Both the position numbers and the translations under genes were made by a program. From NCBI GenBank assembly GCA_046483585.1, contig JAWOCV010000181.1, positions 1 to 9,872 on the forward strand: a DNA stretch of 9,872 bases, read 5' to 3'. Position 1 is the stretch's first letter; every line of letters begins with the position of its first letter. The stretch comes from Marinilabilia sp046483585. GTDB taxonomy: Bacteria; Bacteroidota; Bacteroidia; Bacteroidales; Marinilabiliaceae. Below are positions 1 to 5,509 of the stretch, piece after piece. Below the pieces are notes generated by a model that did not search any database, was not told the origin of the DNA, and saw only the letters and a list, made by a program, of their open reading frames with translations.

Positions 1-44
1 GCCGGAAGCACCAAGAGCGGCCGGGCCGCAATCGCGTCATCCTC

Positions 45-134
45 CTTCAACATCCGACGCGTGTCTTCGATGCCACGCAAACCTCCCCCAACAGTAAGGG
101 GAACGAAAACCTGCTCGGATACTCGCTCGACATG
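45..134 (-). pseudogene. HisF-like fragment (imidazole glycerol phosphate synthase cyclase subunit), joined out of frame to pepP
   Basis: Read on the minus strand from 134 downward, this frame gives HVERVSEQVFVPLTVGGGLR followed by GIEDTRRMLK. That closely resembles the HisF segment that usually reads VxRVxEQVFIPLTVGGGIR, including the PLTVGGG phosphate-binding loop of the (beta/alpha)8 barrel. HisF makes imidazole glycerol phosphate and AICAR in histidine biosynthesis. Only about 30 residues match. A TGA at 137-135 lies directly upstream in this frame. After the lysine at 47-45 the expected AGADKVS(I/V)N block is absent, and the remaining bases to position 1 (EDDAIAARPLLVLP in this frame) are not recognisable as HisF. 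The piece is therefore bounded by breaks on both sides. The family match is fairly sure; whether it is a genomic remnant or an assembly artefact cannot be decided here. Confidence 0.6.
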
Positions 135-331
135 TCAATGTCGATCACCCCGGCAAGTCCGGGCAGGTCGAGGCCAAAAAAATACAAAAACGTGCTGTCC
201 TGGCGGAAGGGGTAGGTATTGGCAGGATAATTCATGGGGGCCTGGTTGTTGCCTAAAATGAGGACCAGTCCGTTTTTGATTCGTTTTTTAAGCTGGTTCC
301 GGCGATTGATGTAGATCTCTTTGTCAAACAT
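135..331 (-). pseudogene. pepP: Xaa-Pro aminopeptidase (M24B, PepP/AMP_N), N-terminal fragment
   Basis: The first 66 residues match the N-terminal non-catalytic AMP_N domain of aminopeptidase P, the peptidase that removes an N-terminal residue preceding proline. Visible landmarks are YINRRNQLKKRI, GLVLILGNNQAPMNYPANTY, FRQDSTFLYFFGLDLPGLAG and GVIDID, in the order and spacing of the family. After GVIDID the same frame continues for 28 residues without resemblance to the family and stops at 47-49. The metal-binding catalytic domain (full proteins are about 430-460 residues) is absent. The start at 331 fits the family, whose members open with a short M-F-x-K-x-x-Y segment. No Shine-Dalgarno is visible, as is usual in Bacteroidota. 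The gene could be intact in the organism if the junction near 131-140 is an assembly error. Confidence 0.75.
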
Positions 332-807
332 GGTATAGTGGCTTAAACGTTTGTCCTGTTTAAAAAGGAGCCCGGGGTACTTCCCGAATTTCAGGGCTTT
401 CCGGCAGCGAAAATGGGGTGACCGGGGCTGGTTCCGGCTCCCGGGGCAATCCGGGTTACTTCAAATATAAGGAAAGCATTTCCCAAAACCATAAAGGCTG
501 TACATCTTTTTCCAGCCAACCATTGAATATGTATATGTCGGTCCCTGTCGTTTTTGGTCTGTTTCAGTGACAAGAAAGTTGATCAAAAAGAGATGGAAAA
601 ACAAGAGCACTTGCCGTCCCGGGAAAAATTACAGCTCAATGGCCTGTTGGTTATCGAACCTGTTGTATTTATGTATATCCTTTTAAGATATCCCCTCCTC
701 CGGGCAGGATTGAATGGTCTCCGGCCAATCTTAAGGGCCGGGCTGCCACTTCTAAAATGCTCCCCGGCGCATAAATAGAGGTGCTGGCGCATTGTCAGAC
801 TTTCCTG
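332..807. other. Stretch without a convincing gene
   Basis: Both strands have open frames here (for example plus 554-778 and minus 583-825), but their translations show no domain or conserved motif and they overlap each other. GC-rich patches such as 721-741, where CCGGCC and GGCCGG flank a 9-base loop, could form a short hairpin. No T-run follows it, so it is not called a terminator. The part next to pepP (332-470) is its likely 5' region. I see no tRNA or other structured RNA. Confidence 0.5.
462..469 (-). promoter_or_regulatory. Candidate Bacteroidota -7 box upstream of pepP
   Basis: On the minus strand this reads TATATTTG, an exact fit to the Bacteroidota -7 consensus TAnnTTTG. It lies about 130 bp upstream of the pepP start at 331 in the right orientation. 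No TTG sits at the usual 19-bp spacing; the nearest is about 14 bp upstream. An 8-bp match with four fixed positions beyond TA occurs often by chance, so this is only a candidate. Confidence 0.25.
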
Positions 808-1290
808 CCTGCCAGCCCGGGGCACTAATTCGCCAGCCCGGATAACTTATCCATCAATTCGTGTCACTTTCCCGTCAGCTCGGTGCAACTAACCGGCAGG
901 ACGGCTTACAGAACGCCGCCGTGTTCTGCTCAAGCGCCTGCCCGGGTCAAAATGCGCCCAAGAGGTTCTGATTTTCTGGCAGGAGGGGTCACTGTACCGG
1001 CCAACGCTTAAATTTTTCCGGCAGGAAAGGTCACTTTGCGCCCAAATTGTATTGATTTTGCGCCAGCGGCTCAAATTTTTTGCACAGGACAGGCGTTTTT
1101 CTGGCAGGAGCTACTCAAAGCAATGCCAGCGGGGGTTATTTTCCGCCAGCGAGGTGTGTTTTTTCTGCCCGTTTGGGGTGTTTTTCGCCAGCGGGTTGTG
1201 AAAAATTGACTGGAGTTTATGATTTTGTGACAGGAGCGGGTGTTGATTTGCCTGCGTGCTTTGTTCTTACGCCAGGGAAATCTTGGCCGG
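808..1290. repeat. Degenerate tandem array, about 23 units with a 20-22 bp period
   Basis: A core close to YGCCAG (variants CGCCAG, TGCCAG, TGGCAG, CGGCAG, TGACAG) recurs at nearly constant spacing. Core starts fall at about 810, 831, 852, 873, 894, 914, 935, 955, 977, 998, 1019, 1039, 1061, 1082, 1102, 1124, 1144, 1166, 1186, 1207, 1228, 1249 and 1270. The mean interval is 20.9 bp. The best units (1061-1200) read roughly CGCCAGCGGGGTGTG followed by a run of T. Individual cores vary, and earlier units (852, 914, 935, 955) keep only part of the core. The 20-22 bp drift breaks any reading frame, so the open frames on the minus strand (889-1074 and 1071-1403, mutually out of frame) are not treated as genes. 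No spacer-repeat alternation is present, so this is not CRISPR. Function is unknown. Confidence 0.75.
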
Positions 1291-1681
1291 GGAAGTTTGG
1301 CACTGAGAATAGCTTTAGTGGCTAAAGCCGTACCAGCTGGAATGGCTTGTATTTCCCATACCCTCCATGTAAGGGATTCAATAAAATAGTTACCGTTTTC
1401 CAACCTATGTTATTTTGAATAGTAAAAGACTAAACGCAGAGACGCAAAAGCGCAGAGTTTTTATTATCAGGGAGATGATTAAGAGAACTGTGTGGTTTAG
1501 CGTTTTTATTATCAGGTTTTTATAACACTTTGACAGAGTATTGATTTTGAAATTTTTATATTTTTAATAAATTGGACGGTGTAAATTTTGAGTGTCAATT
1601 TCATTACGAGAAATAATGTTAACATAAAAAAGTGTAAAATCCTTGCTTTTTGGAAATGAATTGGGGATTTTTATTGGGGTA
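1291..1681. other. AT-rich stretch without a gene; small direct repeats
   Basis: No supported coding region is seen. A 15-nt direct repeat, GTTTTTATTATCAGG, occurs at 1457-1471 and 1502-1516. At 1433-1457 there is a short CGCARA-type run (CGCAGAGA, CGCAAAAG, CGCAGAG). It contains AGAGACGCAAAA (1438-1449), which is identical to 12 bases of the palindromes flanking the transposase gene and may be a decayed half-element. From about 1540 to 1680 the DNA is strongly AT-rich. No exact promoter pair is assigned. Confidence 0.45.
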
Positions 1682-1775
1682 AAAACAAAAATCCGATCCA
1701 GAAATTAATCATAACAACGAAAATGGACGGAACGAACGGTCCGGACCGTAGAGACGCAAAATTTTGCGTCTCTAC
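1682..1775. repeat. REP-like palindromic repeat, copy 1
   Basis: This 94-bp block matches 2470-2563 at a constant offset of 788 bp, with mismatches only at 1692, 1695, 1700, 1707 and 1736. It ends in two abutting perfect palindromes: CGGTCCGGACCG (1737-1748) and a 28-bp one (1748-1775) made of GTAGAGACGCAAAA followed by its exact reverse complement. The second could extrude a 14-bp stem with GTAG at the foot on either strand. The left 55 bp are not palindromic and contain the conserved segment CATAACAACGAAAATGGACG. Confidence 0.85.
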
Positions 1776-1826
1776 AACGACCCCGGGCAACGACCCCGGG
1801 CAACGCTCCCGGGCAACACCCCCGAA
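1775..1826. repeat. 13-bp tandem repeat, four units
   Basis: Units are CAACGACCCCGGG (1775-1787), the same again (1788-1800), CAACGCTCCCGGG (1801-1813) and CAACACCCCCGAA (1814-1826). The first begins on the last base of the 28-bp palindrome. The array follows copy 1 only; after copy 2 the sequence is unrelated. The last unit is the most diverged, which fits slippage expansion from one edge. Confidence 0.8.
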
Positions 1827-1889
1827 CCATCCCGCCGCCGTGTTACGTGGGTTTTAAAACATTGAAAAATATAACCACATCACGAACCG

Positions 1890-2459
1890 ATGGATAAATT
1901 TCAAAATAAATACCGCATCCCATCCGCCCGTGCCCCGTTTTGGGATTACGGTTGGAATGCGGCGTATTTTGTGACGATTTGTACCCGGGGCATGGAATGT
2001 TTTTTTGGGAATGTTGTGAATGGCAGAATGAAATTATCTGCCATGGGTCATATCGCCAATTCCTGTTGGTATGAAATTCCCAACCATTTTCCGTTTTTGG
2101 AATTGGGCGTACATATCGTTATGCCCAATCATGTGCATGGTATAATTATTATTAATAAACCGGATAATGATGACGGGACCGTTGATGGAACTGTATCCCC
2201 GGAACCAACCAAACCCAAAAATCAATTTGGCCCCCAATCCCAAAATTTGGCATCCATCATCCGGGGTTTTAAAATTGGGGTGACCCAAAATGCCCGTCTG
2301 GTTAATCCTGATTTCGCATGGCAATCACGATATCATGACCACATTATCAGAGACCAAAAATCATATCAGAACATATCGGCATACATCATCAACAATCCTC
2401 TGAAATGGAATGATGATAAATTTAATCCCGATAAAATAGATGGTAATAATGAATCGTAA
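1890..2459 (+). CDS. REP-associated tyrosine transposase (RAYT, IS200/IS605-like Y1 HUH family)
   Basis: This 189-residue protein is of the Y1 transposase type (COG1943) that cuts single-stranded DNA at hairpins through a tyrosine and a metal held by an HUH motif. Visible family landmarks are NAAYFVTICTRGMECFFG (about 23-40), HIVMPNHVHGII (75-86) with the HUH pair H81 and H83, SIIRGFKIGVTQ (122-133), and YHDHIIRD (148-155) followed by YQNISAYIINNPLKW (159-173). The nucleophile is probably Y165 or Y159 in the C-terminal helix; I cannot separate them by eye. Residues 88-112 are a low-complexity linker rich in D, G, P and K. Length and motif order suggest an intact gene. No Shine-Dalgarno precedes the ATG. 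Unlike IS200 elements that sit alone, it is flanked by GTAG-footed palindromes, which favours RAYT. Confidence 0.88.
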   Translation: MDKFQNKYRIPSARAPFWDYGWNAAYFVTICTRGMECFFGNVVNGRMKLSAMGHIANSCWYEIPNHFPFLELGVHIVMPNHVHGIIIINKPDNDDGTVDGTVSPEPTKPKNQFGPQSQNLASIIRGFKIGVTQNARLVNPDFAWQSRYHDHIIRDQKSYQNISAYIINNPLKWNDDKFNPDKIDGNNES

Positions 2460-2469
2460 AAAATTTTTC

Positions 2470-2563
2470 AAAACAAAAAACCCATCCGGAAATTGATCAT
2501 AACAACGAAAATGGACGGAACGACCGGTCCGGACCGTAGAGACGCAAAATTTTGCGTCTCTAC
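2470..2563. repeat. REP-like palindromic repeat, copy 2
   Basis: This is the second copy of the 94-bp block, starting 10 bp after the transposase stop codon. The palindromes are CGGTCCGGACCG at 2525-2536 and the 28-bp GTAGAGACGC-type at 2536-2563, both identical to those of copy 1. It ends 37 bp before the start of the DUF4349 gene, so the hairpin lies either in that gene's promoter region or at the 3' end of the transposase transcript. It could act as a terminator-like stem, though the only T-run lies inside the palindrome rather than after it. Confidence 0.85.
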
Positions 2564-2600
2564 GGAAATTGGCCCCTGAAATAATTTAAAAACTCCAAAA

Positions 2601-3443
2601 ATGAAACGAACAATTACAACACTCCTTCTTTCTCTGTTGCTTTTTTCATGCAACCAAAAGAATCAAGAATTAGGAGCGGATCAAACGGGATACGCAGAGG
2701 AAGAAATTATGCCGATGACCAGGCAGGAAGCAGTTAGTCCCCCGCCGCCACCATTGCCCCCAATAAAAACCCGGGAAGTAGCAAAGAAGAAGATCATTCA
2801 AGATGGAAGACTGCATTTAAGAGTTGACAATCTGGAGGAATCCAAAATATATATTGATAGCCTGGTAAAATCTTACAACGGATATTATGCCAATGAAAGC
2901 TATAATAATTCAGAAAGAGAAGTTTCGTATAATTTAAAAATTAGAATTCCTGAAAATAACTTTGAATCATTTGTTAATGACTCTGAAACCGGCGTTGGAG
3001 AGGTGATTTTTAAAGAAATTCAGGCAAGAGATGTAACGGAAGAATTCTTTGATTTAGAAACACGAATAGAAAACAAAAAGAAATACCTGTCCCGATACCG
3101 GGAACTTTTGGATAAAGCTCAAAATGTAAAAGAAATATTAGAAATAGAGGAAGAAATACGGGGAATAGAGGAAGAGCTGGAGAGTACGGAAGGAAGGTTA
3201 AAATATTTAAGAGACCTGGTTGACTACAGTACTCTTAATTTAACTCTTACAAAAGAGAAAGATTTTAAATTTAATCCGGTAAATCGTGATGATTTTCCCG
3301 AAAGACTAAAACAATCAATATCAAAAGGATGGATTATTCTTGTCGATTTCTTTCTCTTTTTAATCAAGCTTTGGCCATTTTGGATAATTGTTTCAATTTC
3401 AGTAATTACCTGGAAAAAACTTAAAAAGAAAAGGAAGAATTAA
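2601..3443 (+). CDS. DUF4349 domain lipoprotein
   Basis: This 280-residue protein has a lipoprotein signal, MKRTITTLLLSLLLFSC, with C17 as the predicted lipidated cysteine. A Pro-rich stretch (46-54, SPPPPPLPP) follows. The DUF4349 domain spans about 61-270 and includes IIQDGRLHLRVDNLEES, NGYYANESYNN and LKIRIPENNFESFV. Residues 151-205 are charged and heptad-like (ENKKKYLSRYRELL to EELESTEGRLKYL) and should form a coiled coil. A hydrophobic segment at about 243-270 before the basic tail WKKLKKKRKN is a probable transmembrane helix. The expected layout is an envelope-anchored protein with an extracytoplasmic domain held at both ends. The molecular role of DUF4349 is not established. The gene appears clearly more AT-rich than its leftward neighbours. 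It converges with the histidine kinase gene across 77 bp. Confidence 0.85.
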   Translation: MKRTITTLLLSLLLFSCNQKNQELGADQTGYAEEEIMPMTRQEAVSPPPPPLPPIKTREVAKKKIIQDGRLHLRVDNLEESKIYIDSLVKSYNGYYANESYNNSEREVSYNLKIRIPENNFESFVNDSETGVGEVIFKEIQARDVTEEFFDLETRIENKKKYLSRYRELLDKAQNVKEILEIEEEIRGIEEELESTEGRLKYLRDLVDYSTLNLTLTKEKDFKFNPVNRDDFPERLKQSISKGWIILVDFFLFLIKLWPFWIIVSISVITWKKLKKKRKN

Positions 3444-3520
3444 AACACCTCCAACAAAGCTATCTTACGCCAGCCGTGGCATCCACAGCATCATTCCTTA
3501 CACACGCTTAACATGGTTGC

Positions 3521-5407
3521 CTACCCTTCCCGTGGCAATGAAAAATAAAAACCGGTGCCTTCCCCGGGCTGCGATTCCACCCATATTTGCCCGTTGAGCA
3601 GTTCTATGAGCTCAAGGCAGATTGAGAGGCCAAGTCCTACACCCTCATGAAGTTGGGGGTCTGTATCGTTTGAACGGTAGAAGCGGTCAAACACTCTGGC
3701 TTGTTGTTCTGTCGTAATGCCCGGGCCGGTATCTTTTACAAAGAAAAGCATTTCTCCCTTTTTTTGAGTATAGCCAAATTCAATCTCTCCCTGTTCAGTG
3801 TATTTGATGGCATTGCTGATGAGGTTGGTCATGATCTGGTCAAGTTTGGAATGGTCGGTGACGATCATAGTCTGATCATCGTTTTCAGGGGTGAATTTCA
3901 GGGTCAGGTTTTTGCTTCCAGCACGGGGCTGGAAGAAGACATAAACATCCTTCATGAATTTATTGAGATCGAATTCGGAGAGTTTCAGAACGATGTCGCC
4001 GGTTTCAATGCGGGAGAGTTCCAGAACATTGTTGAGTATTCCCAGAAGTTTGTGGCCGCTTGTCTGAATAATATCGAGGTATTCGTTTTTTTCTTCCGGT
4101 CTGACTGATTCGTCCCGGACTATTTCGGTAAAGCCGATGACTGCGTTAAGGGGGGTGCGTATTTCATGGGAAACATTTTGCAGAAAAGAGGTCTTCAACC
4201 GGTCATTTTCTTTCAGCCTTTTTTCATAATGTTTTCTGTCGGAGATGTCGCTGATAAATCCTTCTATGGCCTGCACTTCTCCGTCTTTGCTGATAATGGC
4301 TTCTCCCTGTTCCCACACCCATTTGGAAGTTTTGTTCCGGGTGATGATGCGATATTCTATTTCGTAAGGGGTTCTTTCCTTAACGGCCGCTTGTACCTGT
4401 TCCCACACCTTTTCCCGGTCTTCCGGATGAACGATTTCTCCAAAGACCACCTGTCTTCCGGCCATGAGGTCATTGGGATTGTAACCCGTAAGTTCCCAGG
4501 CCCCTTTGCTGACATATTCCATGTCCCATGTTGGCTTATTCAGACAGCGAAATGCCATACCCGGCAGATTGTTGAGCAGGGTTGAAAGGTAATTACGGCT
4601 TTTTTCCAGCTCTTTCTGGTGTTGTCTTTCTTCGCTCTGATCGCGGAACACCAGCACAACCCCGGTGATGGAGCCATCGTCCGAAAAAATGGGAGCACCA
4701 CTGTCGGAGATGGGTGTTTCGCGTCCATCCCTGGCCACGAGAAGGGTGTGATTGGCCAGTCCGACGATTTTCCCACAGTTAAACACTTTATCAACAGGGC
4801 TTTCCACCGTTTGCCTGCTTTCTTCATTGATGATCCGGAAGATGGTATGAACGGGCTGTCCCTGTGCTTCTTTTTCCTTCCATCCGGTTAGGTTTTCTGC
4901 AACGGCATTGAGATTAAGGACCTTCCCGTTAAGGTCGCAGGTAATCACGGCATCGCCTATACTGTATAATGTGGTGCGAAACAGATTTTCGCTTTGCCTG
5001 AGAGCTTCTTCTGCCTTTTTTCTGTGGGTGATGTCGCGGGCGAAGGAAAACGAGATCTCTTCACCCTCATATTGAAGATAGGTAATGGTCACTTCCACAG
5101 GCATAAGCGTCCCGTCTTTCCGTTTGTGAAGCGATTCAATGGTGCCGGTTCCACTGGCTTTGATCTTTTCCCTGTGGCGGTGCCATTTCTCTTTTTGGGG
5201 CCTGGAAAAATAGGGGTCCAGATCGAAGATGGTCATGGAAAGCAACTCATCTTCTGAATAACCTGTGTCAATACAAGCCTGGCGATTGACACTTAGAATG
5301 CGTCCGTCTTTTTCGGATATTCGATAAATGCCGACACCCGCATGGTCAATGCAAAAACGGTCAAGTTTGGCCTGCCGTGAAGAGTTTTGATCTTCTGGTG
5401 ATACCAT
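3521..5407 (-). CDS. PAS-domain sensor histidine kinase, cytosolic, three PAS domains
   Basis: This 628-residue protein senses a signal through PAS domains and autophosphorylates a histidine for transfer to a response regulator. There are three PAS/PAC units at about 11-129 (ending FARDITHRKKAEEAL), 136-258 (NLFRTTLYSIGDAVITCD to VVLVFRDQSEER) and 271-395 (a PAS_3 type, ending GFISDISDRKHYEK). The HisKA domain (about 403-470) contains FLQNVSHEIRTPLNAVIGF with phospho-acceptor H414. The HATPase domain (about 515-626) has the N box NLISNAIKY (N528, N532), G1 DTGPGI (D559) and G2 EGVGLGLS (G589, G591, G593). No signal peptide, membrane helix or receiver domain is present, so it is a soluble, non-hybrid kinase. 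No response regulator gene is visible nearby. It starts 102 bp after the treY-malQ stop codon on the same strand and may share its transcript. What the PAS domains bind cannot be told. Confidence 0.93.
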   Translation of the reverse strand: MVSPEDQNSSRQAKLDRFCIDHAGVGIYRISEKDGRILSVNRQACIDTGYSEDELLSMTIFDLDPYFSRPQKEKWHRHREKIKASGTGTIESLHKRKDGTLMPVEVTITYLQYEGEEISFSFARDITHRKKAEEALRQSENLFRTTLYSIGDAVITCDLNGKVLNLNAVAENLTGWKEKEAQGQPVHTIFRIINEESRQTVESPVDKVFNCGKIVGLANHTLLVARDGRETPISDSGAPIFSDDGSITGVVLVFRDQSEERQHQKELEKSRNYLSTLLNNLPGMAFRCLNKPTWDMEYVSKGAWELTGYNPNDLMAGRQVVFGEIVHPEDREKVWEQVQAAVKERTPYEIEYRIITRNKTSKWVWEQGEAIISKDGEVQAIEGFISDISDRKHYEKRLKENDRLKTSFLQNVSHEIRTPLNAVIGFTEIVRDESVRPEEKNEYLDIIQTSGHKLLGILNNVLELSRIETGDIVLKLSEFDLNKFMKDVYVFFQPRAGSKNLTLKFTPENDDQTMIVTDHSKLDQIMTNLISNAIKYTEQGEIEFGYTQKKGEMLFFVKDTGPGITTEQQARVFDRFYRSNDTDPQLHEGVGLGLSICLELIELLNGQIWVESQPGEGTGFYFSLPREG

Positions 5408-5509
5408 GTATTACTGGAAGTTTGGATTCAAAAAAAAACAACGTAAAAGTTTTGAGAAAATTTCTTGCGCATGCCCCTGGTGTCCTGTTTCTGTAGCATC
5501 ACACGAACA

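Larger units (their letters stand above)
1682..2563 (+). mobile_element. RAYT transposase gene bracketed by two 94-bp REP-like direct repeats
   Basis: The unit consists of repeat copy 1 (1682-1775), a 13-bp tandem repeat, the HUH transposase gene and repeat copy 2 (2470-2563). The copies align without gaps over 94 bp with five mismatches. Each carries two adjacent palindromes. In known RAYT systems the single-copy transposase gene is flanked by REP palindromes that it recognises through a GTAG/GGAG tetranucleotide at the hairpin foot; the palindromes here start with GTAG on both strands. Classing this as a REP/RAYT locus is an inference from gene family plus repeat architecture. The outer limits of anything that moves as a unit are not known. 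Confidence 0.65.

Noticed and set aside
721..741. GC-rich hairpin CCGGCC with GGCCGG
   Set aside because: Only six base pairs, no T-run, and common by chance in a GC-rich patch.
554..778. 74-residue open frame on the plus strand
   Set aside because: No recognisable motif, an overlapping opposite-strand frame of similar length, and no promoter or start context. Treated as chance.
808..1290. CRISPR array
   Set aside because: The units are diverged, about 21 bp long and directly adjacent, with no unique spacers and no cas genes in the window.
889..1403. Open frames on the minus strand within the periodic array, with repeated WRK/RRK-like peptides
   Set aside because: The two frames are out of phase with each other and the repeat unit drifts between 20 and 22 bp, so no continuous heptapeptide protein results. 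The peptides reflect the DNA repeat.
3473..3489. Terminator hairpin between the convergent DUF4349 and kinase genes
   Set aside because: GCCGTGG and CCACAGC can pair at six of seven positions, but the loop is only three bases and no T-run follows on either strand.
3521..5407. Hybrid kinase with a receiver domain
   Set aside because: The protein ends right after the HATPase domain (GTGFYFSLPREG), leaving no room for a receiver.
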